64,000 nucleotides of DNA from Schistosoma haematobium (GCF_000699445.3 NC_067197.1:3292152-3356151), one strand, 5' to 3'; shown: positions 53,134 to 57,839, numbered from the stretch's first letter. Made by a program: numbers and translations. Notes: generated from the sequence alone by a model not told the origin.

Positions 53134-54800
53134 TCACTTATTATTGACTGTTCATTGTTGTTGGGTTGTGCCGGGTTTTGGTGTGTAAATACATTACGTT
53201 GTGGTCAGGCTAATCACGTTTTCTTGATCATCTGAGTTGTGTTGAAGTCCTGTAGAATAGACACTGGGTGGGAATCTAGTGTAGATATTCGTCTAAGGTA
53301 AATAAATGTTCATGAGTGGAAACCCAACCGTTATAACATTAAACGAAGTAAAACCGAGCGTTATAACACTACCTAAATTCTATATAAACAGATTCATTTG
53401 TTAGTGTGATATTAAAGTATGCCACCCAACTATGTTTAATTCTTTAAACTCAAAAATAATTTCGTTAACTAATTGAATAGAAAATGATCCAAAGGAATCT
53501 GCCCTAAAGATTTTCAATTTTTTGTGGTTGGTATACTTTCCGTCCAATAGATGCAGATGATATTCCCATCAAACAATAAGTCAAGCGTTCAGTCGATTTC
53601 AACTGTGGGAAAGCATATATTAAGACAAACTGTCTTATTATTCAAGAAACTAGTAAACCCAAATGCTCTGGTATGGCTGAGAGTGGGGGGAGTCCGTTCT
53701 CTCTCTCGAAATGCTCTCACATGGCCACGCGTATATAGCCTCTGCCAAGAAAGTCCTACTCACTGCCTTGTCGTGGCGGGGGTGTTGTTTACGAAATTGA
53801 GAGGACGAAAAGCGAATGTCCGGTGCTTTAACCAGGTTGGTGGACATGGAGAGTCCACCTAGGGGAAGTTAGAAAACACTCATTCCAAACCAGTGGTGTA
53901 TATGGGCTCCAGGATCCTGAAGGAACAAATGGCGTATATAGCTATTTTTGGTCACTGTCTATGATGGAACTGCATCTCCTTACAATGCTCCACTGCCTTG
54001 TGGATCAGACCTTTAAGATGAAGGCTCCGGGTGTTGCTCCCTAAGAAAACCACCTACTTCGGTTTGGACATTAGGATAGTATCACAACTCTCACACAAAT
54101 CGAATGATTTATGTGGCGCATATGTATTTGGTGCCTTCTTGTACCAATGTCTATGTGCTAAAATAAAAACAATAAAAAATAACGTTCTAGACTATATTAA
54201 AATATGAAAAATTATTATTAAAAATCTCTGTAACTCTATGGTTTGTTATTGAAACATTTAATTGTCTATAAAATAATTTAAGAAGAGGTTAAGTGGTTAA
54301 ACGCTCGCGCGCGAGACTGATAGGTCCTGGGTTCGAATCTCTCGAGGCGAGGTCTTGGATGCGCACTACTGAAGAGTCTTACAATAAGACGAAACGACCG
54401 TTCAATACTTCCAGCTTTTCCATGGTGATCTAGCTTCAATTGACTCATGATCTTAACTATCGAGATATAAAATAATTGTTTAATTATATTTTTATTTAAT
54501 TTATTTTATACAGATCAACCAGTGCGACTTGTTCGTGAAGTAGTTCTTCTAACTTCCGATCGTAATTTACGTCTTAAAGCATTGAATGTTAATATTCCAG
54601 CACGACCTTTAAGAACATTTGTCAATTGGTCTCGATTACCTTTAGTAAAAATAAATTTATCTAATGAAACATTATCTGATACAACAACAACAACAACAAC
54701 AACTATGAATTCAATGGATAAACATAAATTATCATCAATAAATCATTCAACTAAACCACAACCTCGTGGTCAATGGAAACAACCATTAAAATATAATTAA
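17101..54800 (+). CDS. SMG6: SMG6/EST1A, nonsense-mediated decay endonuclease (14 exons)
   Basis: Cytoplasmic NMD factor that cleaves mRNA near premature stops. Exons: 17101-17656, 19188-19560, 20921-21265, 23905-24225, 26858-26936, 34227-34358, 37653-37958, 41388-41449, 44293-44671, 45837-46265, 47290-47559, 49614-49920, 51890-52270, 54514-54800. Together they make 4227 nt (1408 residues; human SMG6 is about 1419) with every phase matching. The N-terminus carries [12 protein letters not shown], like the exon-junction-complex binding motif, and GGLILLPKD, like the human GRGILILP. A 14-3-3-like/TPR helical domain follows (about residues 310-1085; [35 protein letters not shown]). The C-terminal PIN nuclease domain (about 1155-1405) keeps acidic residues D1158 (LLPDTN), D1277/D1278 (NDD) and D1329 (SDRNL). 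It should therefore be catalytically competent. The start is the first Met before the EJC motif; an upstream 5' UTR exon is possible. Confidence 0.94.
18600..18905 (+). mobile_element. RTE LINE 3'-end relic
   Basis: The end reads AACTTGAACTGATGTACATA, followed by ACTAACTGACCGACTGATC, matching the RTE 3' UTR (33908-33982: CTGGACCGATG...CATATG then tandem GACT). The body is too worn to translate. Confidence 0.6.
19188..19560 (+). CDS. SMG6: SMG6 exon 2
   Basis: 373 nt, acceptor TTATCAG, donor AAA|GTAAGC, ends in phase 2. Reads [15 protein letters not shown] and later [14 protein letters not shown]; otherwise a disordered Ser/Thr-rich linker. Confidence 0.85.
19740..20110 (+). mobile_element. 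LINE 3'-end fragment with the SINE-type tail
   Basis: Starts with the last codons of an RTE-like ORF ([19 protein letters not shown]) and runs through a 3' UTR. It ends in CGCATATGTATCTGGTGCC and TTTGTACCAATATTTGTG. That tail recurs at the 3' ends of the SINE-like repeats at 21.6, 22.4, 38.8, 47.7, 54.1 and 55.8 kb. Confidence 0.7.
20487..20522. repeat. (AT)n microsatellite
   Basis: About 18 uninterrupted AT/TA dinucleotides in SMG6 intron 2. Confidence 0.95.
20921..21265 (+). CDS. SMG6: SMG6 exon 3
   Basis: 345 nt, ends in phase 2. Start of the 14-3-3-like helical domain: ...[34 protein letters not shown]. Corresponds to the human segment ending in DQILWKNAFYQVIEKFR. Confidence 0.9.
21612..22088 (-). 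mobile_element. ~480-bp SINE-like repeat, copy A
   Basis: Nearly full length. Bounded by a 12-bp target-site duplication with one mismatch (TAAATCTGAGTT at 21600-21611, TAAATTTGAGTT at 22089-22100). On the minus strand it starts with GCCCTGGTACGGCC and ends with the tail ATATGTATTTGGTGCCTC followed by TTTGTACCAATATCTATGTG. It lacks the ~50-bp internal block seen in copies B, C and D. The opposite strand has a 100-codon open frame (21823-22125) of unknown meaning. Confidence 0.82.
22130..22318 (-). mobile_element. Smalpha-type SINE with hammerhead ribozyme relic
   Basis: On the minus strand a tRNA-like pol III segment (box A-like TAGCTAAGTGC, box B-like GCGAGTTCC, about 22305-22235) is followed by a hammerhead core. 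The core has CTGATGA (22203-22197), stem II GTCC/GGAT closed over CAAATA, GAAA (22182-22179) and a GTC cleavage triplet (22170-22168). Helix I (ATCCAG with CTAGAT) has one mismatch, and the stem III strand is shorter than in the published Smalpha sequence as I remember it. The family is known in schistosomes; this copy is likely weakly active or inactive. Confidence 0.85.
22305..22475 (+). mobile_element. 5'-truncated SINE-like copy
   Basis: Resembles the last ~150 bp of the ~480-bp family (GGACACCCGGACAGTATCAC, then the CGCATATGTATCTGGTGCC tail). It begins with GTGGGATCCGAACCCACGCC, a small tRNA-like hairpin. It sits next to the Smalpha copy in the opposite orientation. Confidence 0.7.
22740..23560 (-). 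pseudogene. Penelope-like reverse transcriptase relic (second type)
   Basis: The minus strand near 23225-23000 reads [11 protein letters not shown], then [20 protein letters not shown] and VSLTRKP, then [14 protein letters not shown]. This is the YVDDTFVI / ITFTMEEE...LPFLDVLxxRKP / VYRK order of Penelope RT, with the catalytic YVDD changed to YMHD. Other stops are present. The wording differs from the 39.3-40.6 kb element, so it is another lineage. Confidence 0.62.
23905..24225 (+). CDS. SMG6: SMG6 exon 4
   Basis: 321 nt, ends in phase 2. [20 protein letters not shown] and [16 protein letters not shown] match the EST1 domain motif GDIARYRE...NYGKARSWY. Confidence 0.93.
24990..25480 (+). pseudogene. 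RTE LINE relic (ORF C-terminal part)
   Basis: [12 protein letters not shown] matches [12 protein letters not shown] of the RTE at 33.1 kb. The following ~450 bp run parallel to its ADEIS.RIRK and RRDIRLS segments with many stops, ending near a GGTAGGTTGGAAAAAA remnant of the GWKKVRG block. Confidence 0.6.
25585..25665 (-). mobile_element. tRNA-derived SINE head relic
   Basis: The minus strand gives TTTAGTGGTTGAGGTGTTTA (box A-like), then CGGCCACTAGGTCGCAGG and TTTGAGTTCC (box B-like). A similar head occurs at 57010-57055 on the minus strand. Confidence 0.5.
26463..26760. mobile_element. MITE-like repeat, copy 1
   Basis: About 290 bp, homologous to 28090-28500 and, inverted, to 41488-41772. 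The right terminus reads TCGTCTATAAATTATGGTCT, the family terminal inverted repeat (consensus ATAATTTATGGACGA). The left terminus is worn (GGACGACGTTTGAG remains). Confidence 0.6.
26858..26936 (+). CDS. SMG6: SMG6 exon 5
   Basis: 79 nt, ends in phase 0. [20 protein letters not shown] is the TPR-like signature of EST1/SMG proteins. The following intron is the largest (7290 nt) and contains the RTE and the inverted duplication. Confidence 0.93.
27040..27939. repeat. 900-bp inverted duplication, arm 1
   Basis: Almost base-for-base the reverse complement of 58723-59621 (900 against 899 bp), with only scattered differences. Contents in order: RTE ORF end and 3' UTR (27040-27335), a link, an 83-bp Penelope-derived insertion (27385-27467), and ~460 bp of AT-rich sequence not seen elsewhere in the window. 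RTE sequence continues 5' of the duplication boundary here (to about 26987) but not in arm 2. Confidence 0.9.
27385..27467. mobile_element. 83-bp Penelope-derived mini-insertion
   Basis: Matches the terminal segment of the Penelope-like element (GAGCTGGATGGTTTGGTC core) and is bounded by a perfect 14-bp direct repeat CTGTAATATTTAGT (27371-27384 and 27468-27481). It carries no coding sequence. Confidence 0.85.
28090..28500. mobile_element. MITE-like repeat, copy 2 (carries a nested insertion)
   Basis: Parallel to copy 1 at 26463-26760. The right end is TTTGTCCATAAATTATTATC. It is interrupted at 28293-28394 by a 102-bp Penelope-derived hairpin, so the MITE is older than that insertion. Confidence 0.6.
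28293..28394. mobile_element. 102-bp Penelope-derived hairpin insertion
   Basis: Flanked by a perfect 12-bp target duplication TGTCAAGATACT (28281-28292, 28395-28406). A 27-bp perfect inverted repeat (TTTGGTGGAGTTTTG... against ...CAAAACTCCACCAAA) encloses an ~11-bp loop. Its left 40 bp match the outer end of the element at 40565-40610. It is made only of Penelope end sequence. Confidence 0.85.
28870..29885 (+). pseudogene. RTE LINE relic with 3' tail
   Basis: Same family as 30548-33982: [20 protein letters not shown] near 29000, [14 protein letters not shown] near 29372, then GWKKVRG near 29460, and [24 protein letters not shown] sequence near 29570. The 3' UTR ends in TGACTGACTGATAG near 29868-29882. 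Many stops. Confidence 0.75.
29968..30164. repeat. 25-bp perfect inverted repeat around a repeated segment
   Basis: 29968-29992 and 30140-30164 are exact reverse complements (core GATAATGCAATGAGAAGACG) about 147 bp apart. The right half of this region (about 30060-30190) recurs at 49970-50100. Confidence 0.85.
30548..31472 (+). pseudogene. RTE endonuclease domain, first part
   Basis: Apurinic-type endonuclease: [59 protein letters not shown]. The frame breaks near 31440; the next frame (31433-31996) carries [14 protein letters not shown] and the catalytic [11 protein letters not shown], so one base is missing or extra at the junction. Confidence 0.85.
31433..31996 (+). pseudogene. RTE endonuclease end and linker
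   Basis: Carries the SDH box of the endonuclease ([15 protein letters not shown]) and a charged linker with [17 protein letters not shown]. Ends at a nonsense codon (near 31994), after which the same frame continues with GINKSS and a second stop near 32047. Confidence 0.8.
32306..33775 (+). pseudogene. RTE reverse transcriptase and C-terminal domain
   Basis: Same-frame pieces before and after a stop near 32506. RT blocks: [29 protein letters not shown], (Q)[14 protein letters not shown] after the stop, then the 388-codon frame 32609-33775 with [32 protein letters not shown] and the catalytic YADDIVLFG. The C-terminal region has [19 protein letters not shown] and [13 protein letters not shown]. 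All three catalytic aspartates of RT are present. Confidence 0.9.
34227..34358 (+). CDS. SMG6: SMG6 exon 6
   Basis: 132 nt, phase 0 at both ends. [19 protein letters not shown] matches human RKLDAVYYYMRSLAASNPI. Confidence 0.93.
34840..34990 (+). mobile_element. tRNA-type SINE relic with hammerhead remnant
   Basis: The order of the hammerhead SINE family is still visible (GGTCGTAGATGCGCACTG then CCGAGGGACC), but the GAAA box and stem II are lost. Identified only by comparison with 54285-54458. Confidence 0.45.
35370..36195 (-). pseudogene. Second RTE-like LINE family, 3' fragment, copy 1
   Basis: Minus-strand [20 protein letters not shown] and [14 protein letters not shown] (35598-35413). 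Upstream frames correspond to the [11 protein letters not shown] / INSCLRKIL segments better seen at 62.6-63.2 kb. Directly adjoins the unknown frame at 36200-37156. Confidence 0.72.
36200..37156 (-). pseudogene. Unidentified coding-like frame with ~37-residue tandem repeats
   Basis: From ATG (37156-37154) to the stop at 36200 one reading frame runs for 319 codons with only two internal stops (TAA at 36985-36983 and a TGA near 36565), in DNA where unselected frames usually end within ~60 codons. It starts [20 protein letters not shown]. It then shows three aligned units of 36-37 residues, beginning [19 protein letters not shown] and [18 protein letters not shown] follows in units 1 and 3. A Cys-containing stretch ([12 protein letters not shown]) and a C-terminal part with [20 protein letters not shown] follow. 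I do not recognise the family. It could be a worn gag-like ORF of an LTR element (see 37157-37560) or a retroposed gene. It is antisense to SMG6, in intron 6. Confidence 0.5.
37157..37560 (-). other. Possible leader/LTR of the unknown frame
   Basis: On the minus strand, upstream of the ATG, there is an AATAAA (complement near 37372) and, closer to the ATG, ATCAAATCGGTGACGGGA, which recalls a primer-binding-site leader. No terminal duplication could be found. It ends about 100 bp before SMG6 exon 7. Confidence 0.3.
37653..37958 (+). CDS. SMG6: SMG6 exon 7
   Basis: 306 nt, phase 0. Contains RAEIWIHP, as in human RLEIWIHP, and a Glu/Asp-rich stretch. A second in-frame acceptor 6 nt downstream (exon start 37659) would drop two residues. 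Confidence 0.88.
38395..38905 (+). mobile_element. ~480-bp SINE-like repeat, copy B
   Basis: Starts near ATGCCCCGGTACGGCCGGAG and ends with CATATGTATTCGGTGCTC and ATGTTCAAACAAAATAAA. Contains the extra ~50-bp block GTTGGTGGATACAG...CCACC absent from copies A and E. The minus strand carries a 114-codon open frame. Confidence 0.8.
39278..40489 (-). pseudogene. Penelope RT C-terminus plus GIY-YIG endonuclease
   Basis: RT part: [20 protein letters not shown] with the catalytic [36 protein letters not shown]. After an in-frame stop at NEE the frame continues ([25 protein letters not shown]), then the GIY-YIG domain: [31 protein letters not shown] and a later EFLEAWHSG. The C-terminal ~25 codons read through the terminal repeat, past the element boundary. 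The N-terminal RT blocks are lost to 5' truncation. Confidence 0.86.
39309..40610 (-). mobile_element. Penelope-like element, 5'-truncated, with inverted ends
   Basis: Bounded by a perfect 15-bp target duplication ATAAAGTGATGTTTT (39294-39308, 40611-40625). The minus-strand coding region runs from 40489 to 39278 in one frame with a single stop (40109): the RT C-terminal part, then a GIY-YIG endonuclease. A ~75-bp segment at the 5' end (40499-40575, read on plus) is an imperfect inverted copy of the 3' end (39309-39381, read on minus). Penelope elements often have such inverted terminal pieces. Confidence 0.88.
40680..41170 (-). pseudogene. Second RTE-like LINE family, 3' fragment, copy 2
   Basis: Parallel to 35370-36195 and 62577-63180 by eye (GGCCGCTGAC, CCTCGTGATG, TTATAAATACTTGTACTTGT). 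The minus-strand 3' end borders ATTACTTACG, compatible with a (GTAA)n tail. Confidence 0.7.
41388..41449 (+). CDS. SMG6: SMG6 exon 8
   Basis: 62 nt, ends in phase 2. [20 protein letters not shown] matches human LNKRFILSFLHAHGKLFTRI. Its frame is too short to show up as a long ORF. Confidence 0.92.
41488..41772. mobile_element. MITE-like repeat, copy 3
   Basis: The best-preserved ends: GAGATTATAATTTATGGACG at the left and the reverse complement of GAGACTATAATTTATGGACG at the right, an ~20-bp terminal inverted repeat with one mismatch. About 285 bp, no ORF. Inverted relative to copies 1 and 2. Confidence 0.7.
41823..42341 (+). mobile_element. Solo LTR (519 bp)
   Basis: Starts TGTAATATCCC, ends GTTATAACA (TG...CA). 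Flanked by GAGAC (41818-41822) and GAGGC (42342-42346), a 5-bp target duplication with one mismatch. An internal TATA-like TATATAAACCCAGTATG at about 42110 is shared with the inverted LTR at 48000-48443. No internal coding region, so an LTR-LTR recombination remnant. Probably Gypsy-type. Confidence 0.75.
42350..43780. other. SMG6 intron 8, no recognisable gene
   Basis: AT-rich. ORFs at 42548-42892, 43323-43523 and 43342-43695 lack any family signature and overlap one another on both strands. Nothing else seen. Confidence 0.4.
43790..43990 (-). mobile_element. Hammerhead SINE relic
   Basis: On the minus strand, CTGAGGA followed by GTTCAA/TTGAAC (a perfect 6-bp stem II over TAG), then GAAT in place of GAAA and a GTGTC. 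Stem II differs in sequence from the other copies but still pairs. The box B region is worn. Confidence 0.55.
44293..44671 (+). CDS. SMG6: SMG6 exon 9
   Basis: 379 nt, ends in phase 0. Starts (G)[15 protein letters not shown], carries an Asn-rich insert, then [18 protein letters not shown]. Confidence 0.92.
44710..45035 (+). mobile_element. Candidate solo LTR (326 bp)
   Basis: Starts TGTTGAGTCGG, ends CAGATTAACA. Contains a CCAAT-like ATTGGCCAATAG, a TATA-like TATAAATACCC (near 44879) and AATAAAGC (near 45016) in promoter-to-polyA order. The flanking 5-mers differ, so no target duplication is confirmed. Confidence 0.5.
45395..45560 (+). mobile_element. tRNA-derived SINE relic
   Basis: CTCAATGGCTAAAACACTTG (box A-like) and GTATTTGAACC (box B-like), 60 bp apart, as in the heads of the other SINEs. 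Body worn. Confidence 0.45.
45837..46265 (+). CDS. SMG6: SMG6 exon 10
   Basis: 429 nt, phase 0. [18 protein letters not shown] matches the human VKVWSDWMLGYPDTW region; [17 protein letters not shown] closes the helical domain. Confidence 0.92.
46430..46720 (-). mobile_element. Hammerhead SINE copy
   Basis: On the minus strand: box A-like TTAGTGGTCTAAAGG, box B-like TAGGTTCGGGCC, then the hammerhead region (46582-46535) with CACTG, CTGAGGA, GTCC over CATACTA, CGAC (expected GGAC), AAAA (expected GAAA) and TAGTG closing helix I. The core is mutated and likely inactive. Confidence 0.7.
47290..47559 (+). CDS. SMG6: SMG6 exon 11
   Basis: 270 nt, phase 0. Starts [20 protein letters not shown] and contains [11 protein letters not shown]. 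The true exon ends at TCT|GTAAGT (47559), although the frame stays open into the intron to 47886. Confidence 0.88.
47662..48543 (-). mobile_element. ~480-bp SINE-like repeat, copy C, split by an LTR
   Basis: Two pieces (47662-47999 and 48449-48543) are continuous in the family consensus and are split by the LTR at 48000-48443 plus its 5-bp duplication. The composite is flanked by a perfect 10-bp direct repeat TAAACATAAT (47652-47661, 48544-48553). The 5' end is truncated. Confidence 0.82.
48000..48443 (-). mobile_element. Solo LTR (444 bp) nested in SINE copy C
   Basis: Ends TGTTGTG...ATAACA (TG...CA), with CACCA (47995-47999) and CACTA (48444-48448) as a 5-bp target duplication with one mismatch. 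Its minus strand aligns with 41823-42341, including the AACCCAGTATG stretch after the TATA-like box. Confidence 0.82.
48554..49613. other. SMG6 intron 11 remainder
   Basis: AT-rich, no recognisable gene or window repeat. Confidence 0.4.
49614..49920 (+). CDS. SMG6: SMG6 exon 12 (PIN domain start)
   Basis: 307 nt, ends in phase 1. A charged coiled-coil-like segment ([19 protein letters not shown]) leads into [19 protein letters not shown], the first PIN strand with catalytic D1158. Confidence 0.94.
49970..50105. repeat. Short dispersed repeat shared with 30.06-30.19 kb
   Basis: TGTTCTTAACAAGTATATGT, then GATCAGATTG and CGAAATGTATTGCGC, and later CGAAATTTATCAAAGGGACT, occur in the same order at 30065-30187. 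No ORF. The family is unidentified. Confidence 0.75.
50110..51889. other. SMG6 intron 12 remainder
   Basis: No gene, RNA or repeat recognised. Confidence 0.4.
51890..52270 (+). CDS. SMG6: SMG6 exon 13 (PIN domain core)
   Basis: 381 nt, ends in phase 1. [30 protein letters not shown] and [15 protein letters not shown], with acidic residues D1277/D1278. A Gly/Ser-rich insert (GSSSSGGGG) follows NELDTLSRF. Confidence 0.94.
52620..52795 (+). mobile_element. Hammerhead SINE relic
   Basis: CACTG, CTAAGGA (expected CTGANGA), TTCC over CGTACTAA, then GACGAAAC at 52752-52759. The U4-G5 position is mutated, so it should not cleave. A box A/B-like head lies upstream (TGACCTAGAAGTTAAGTG, AAATTCAGTTCC). 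Confidence 0.55.
53096..53134. repeat. (TTA)n microsatellite
   Basis: About 12 tandem ATT/TTA units. Confidence 0.95.
53655..54165 (+). mobile_element. ~480-bp SINE-like repeat, copy D
   Basis: Starts AAATGCTCTGGTATGGCTGA, contains GTTTACGAAATTGAGAGGAC and the extra ~50-bp block (GTTGGTGGACATGGAGAGTC), and ends CGCATATGTATTTGGTGCCT followed by an A-rich AAATAAAAACAATAAAAAA. Confidence 0.82.
54285..54458 (+). mobile_element. tRNA-derived SINE with hammerhead motif
   Basis: Box A-like TTAAGTGGTTAAACG and a consensus box B GGTTCGAATC (54330-54339), then GCGCACTA, CTGAAGA (54369-54375), a perfect 6-bp stem II GTCTTA/TAAGAC over CAA, GAAA (54391-54394) and CGACCGTTC. The cleavage triplet reads GTT. 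Helix I (GCACTA with CAATAC) is weakened. It sits 55 nt before SMG6 exon 14. Confidence 0.78.
54514..54800 (+). CDS. SMG6: SMG6 exon 14 (PIN domain end, stop)
   Basis: 287 nt. Starts [20 protein letters not shown], with catalytic D1329, then [21 protein letters not shown] Thr-repeat tail (eight ACA/ACT codons) and a basic C-terminus extend beyond the end of human SMG6. Confidence 0.94.
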
Positions 54801-54922
54801 TTAATTCAGAATTGAATATTTTTAGTTGTTTTTCCCATCCATCCATCCACCATCCCTTTTTGAAATATTTTCATTCAACATATAGTTTACTCATTAACTT
54901 TCACAATATCTTTGTAAAGAAT

Positions 54923-54928
54923 AATAAA
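54923..54928 (+). terminator. Candidate SMG6 polyadenylation signal
   Basis: AATAAA 123 nt after the SMG6 stop codon, on the coding strand, just before an AT-dinucleotide tract. It is the first canonical hexamer I see in the 3' flank. Confidence 0.55.
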
Positions 54929-54998
54929 GTGTGGATAAAGCATTTCATTTAATCACAATTCAATGTATATCATTTAACTCAATGTATTCACCTTCATT

Positions 54999-55002
<4 letters not shown>

Positions 55003-55054
<52 letters not shown>
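55003..55054. repeat. (AT)n microsatellite
   Basis: About 26 AT dinucleotides, 75 bp past the SMG6 polyadenylation signal. Confidence 0.95.
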
Positions 55055-55057
<3 letters not shown>

Positions 55058-55492
55058 TGACAGGTATTTATGTTTTACTATTGTCTAAGAATTCTTTTTC
55101 ACTCATATTCTCACATACATCGTTGTTACTATGGTTACTGAAAAAACTGTAAATTATTTTGTAACATTGGGTTCTTTTTTTCTTCTTCTTCTTACGTAAT
55201 TGTTTATTTTTCTTAGTCATTTATCCATTTGTTCATTCATGTTTGTATAGAGGTGGTTTAGTTTTCTTTCTCTGAACTTATTTATATTCCCTCTCTTTTT
55301 CCTCTTGTTTTTAATTACTTAGGTTCTATAAGACTGTTGAATTATACTACTTATTAATTTGCTACTTACTACTTACAAATCTTAGTAATGAAATATACAT
55401 ATATTTATGTATACATAGTATTTATAAATATTATTTATAATAAAAGTTTGTTCTTATTGAAATATATTTTCATTTGCATGTTCAGGTAGTTT

Positions 55493-55518
55493 TTCTGTGT
55501 GTGTGTGTGTGTGTGTAT
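55493..55518. repeat. (GT)n microsatellite
   Basis: About 12 TG units at the 5' edge of SINE copy E. Confidence 0.9.
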
Positions 55519-55895
55519 ATGTAACTCACTGCCTTCTCATGGCGGGGGTGTTGTTTACGAAAATGGAGGACGAAAAGCGAATGTCCGGCGCTTTAACCGG
55601 ATTCCAAACCAATGGTGCACATGGGCTCCAGTATCCTACGGGAACAAATGGCGTATGGACCAATTGTTGGTCACCGGCTTCCATGAGACTGCATCTCCTT
55701 ACGATGCTCCACTGCCTTGTGGATCAGACCTTCAGGTTGAAGGCTCGAGGTGTGGCCCCCTAAGAAGACCACCTGCTTCAGTTTGGGCACCCGGGCAGTA
55801 TCACAGCCCTCACACATATCGAATGATATTTTTGTGGCTCATATGTATTTGGTGCCTCTTTGTACCATTATCTATGTGTTGGAATAAAATAAAAT
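55519..55895 (+). mobile_element. ~480-bp SINE-like repeat, copy E (5'-truncated)
   Basis: Runs from CTCACTGCCTTCTCATGGC to the tail CTCATATGTATTTGGTGCCT, then GGAATAAAATAAAATAAAAA. Lacks the ~50-bp block, like copy A, and is close to it in sequence. Confidence 0.82.
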
Positions 55896-56544
55896 AAAAA
55901 AACTTTCATGTTGATGGTATCTTGTTTTCGATCTGTAAAATTCAGTCACTTTATCGCATGTATGATTAATCATAGTGATAATTACGTGACTTTAACGAAT
56001 GAAAATTCAGTCACTCATGAATCTATACTGGTATGCATTCTGTAATTACTTTCAGAATATATGTATAATAAGTGATATCTTTTGTGCCAAATGATATTTC
56101 ATCTTTTTCTCTGTAAACAATCAATTCTAACACTGGGTACTCAAATATTGCTAAACAAAGAAGTATAATGCTGAAATGTTACAAATACATTCTTCCTTTT
56201 TAATGTCTCACATTAACTGGGCGCCCAAATATTATGAAACTATTCGTTCAAATTTTGACGAATGTTCTTATTGAAGTGTAATGCTGTTTTTGTTCAATAG
56301 GATTTTCATTTGAAATTTATTTTGTTTTAAAATGAATGTATTTGAACAAGCTCTTAGAGAGAAATCTCTGCAAACGCATAATAACACATGCTATGGAATT
56401 ATAATGCTGTGTTAATGTTTTGACAATCAATAAACATCTCGTTACTCACCCTTAGAGTCGTAGATTCAACAATTGATTGATTACTTTTCAGTGATCATTG
56501 TCCTATGTGCCTACTTCTTTAATGCTAATTGAATTCTATCGGTC

Positions 56545-56720
56545 AAGTTGTAATCGCTCAGTGGTAGCTTTTCAGATTATAAAACTGTGAGATGGGCTCG
56601 ATTTCACTAGAAACCACTAATTATTCTCAACATTTTAGGTATGCCTTGCTGGTGATTGTTAAGGAGCACAAAATCTATGCGCGGATTTCTTGTCGACTAC
56701 TTCTAACCACCTGACATCTT
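56545..56720 (+). mobile_element. SINE relic of the 57.4-kb type
   Basis: Box A-like CGCTCAGTGGTAGCTTTTC, box B-like GGGCTCGATTTC, then TATGCCTTGCTGGTGATTG and TTGTCGACTACTTCTAACC, the order of the two arms at 57357-57683. The hammerhead core is lost. Confidence 0.6.
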
Positions 56721-57356
56721 AGTCATATATATTTAAATTATGATCCACATACTTTAGTTTTCCGATGCAAAGTATCACTATAGGTAACACGAAATGTATA
56801 ACTCAAAACTGATTACCCTACTGTTCTACTGGAAAAATAATCAAAATAAGATTGTGTGCGGAAACAATTGTATAATAATGGTCAAGACACGCCATACTTC
56901 CATCATGTTTCGCTTACCATTATTCAAGCATGCTCCTGATTCCACTTATCAGTTGCTGGCTGATATTCATTATCCAATCATATCAGTGCATTTCGATAAC
57001 TTTTCTATTAAATCTGCATCTTAGTGGCCGAAGGTTGAGCTCTTTAACCACTAATTCACCGCACTACTACATAAAGACTACCTGCTAAAAAGTTATCGAC
57101 CTTTGATAGTTTTCGGATCTTGTCATCGAAGTTCTTCTAAAGTCACAGAGATGTGCTAAATTTGAGTTTTATTTGTGAATCGTGGTACTTTATCGTAGTG
57201 ATCCAACTCAGTCAGTATGTCAAGATTAATATACTCCATTATTATAATAAGAATAATAATGATAACCTATCATCTGGATCTTAGTAGATCAAATGATTCT
57301 CAACATTACAGCTCAGTAGTTGAAAGATAAAGTAATTAGTCAGTTTGTCACAAATT

Positions 57357-57683
57357 TACTAAGATGGTGGTTGGAGGTAGTCGACAGGACCTTGAACCTG
57401 AGTTTCGTCCTACTTGGCATTCGTCAGCAAGGTGGACCTGTCATCTTGAGGGAACTGATGTCGCCTGATGGATTCGATCTCGTGTCATGCAGCTTCACAG
57501 TCAGAGACGTTGCCACTCAGCTATCCAGTTCACTGACTGTGAAGTTGCGTGACACGGGACCGAATCCATCAGGCGACAGCAGTTCCCTCAAGATGATAGG
57601 TACACCTTGCTAAAGATTACCAAATAACACGAAACCTAGGTCGGAGGTCATGTTGACTACCTCTCATCCACTATCTTATCTCA
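57357..57683. repeat. Head-to-head pair of hammerhead SINEs (large inverted repeat)
   Basis: Left arm (57357-57505, minus-oriented copy) and right arm (57531-57683, plus-oriented copy) are imperfect reverse complements; the best part (GGATTCG, CCTGATGG, CTTGAGGGAACT, CAAGGTG) is nearly exact. Each arm contains a box B-like site and a hammerhead-like core. Left (minus): ACCTTG, CTGACGA, GGAC, GAAA, CAAGGT. Right (plus): ACCTTG, CTAAAGA, GAAA, GGAGGT. RNA from either strand would fold into a ~150-bp hairpin. Confidence 0.85.
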
Positions 57684-57839
57684 ACACGCAATGTCAAGTC
57701 ACTTAGACTAGTGAGTACATTACAACTTGGTTGATAGGATTCAATCTACACTAACAAGGATCTGACATACATCACATTGACCATCATACAGTGATCAATA
57801 AATTGTAAACAAATTTACTATGATGTGTAGTAACCAGTA

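Noticed and set aside
54298..54345. Possible functional tRNA gene
   Set aside because: Only box A and box B resemble a tRNA; no acceptor stem or complete cloverleaf forms, and a hammerhead region follows as in other SINE copies.
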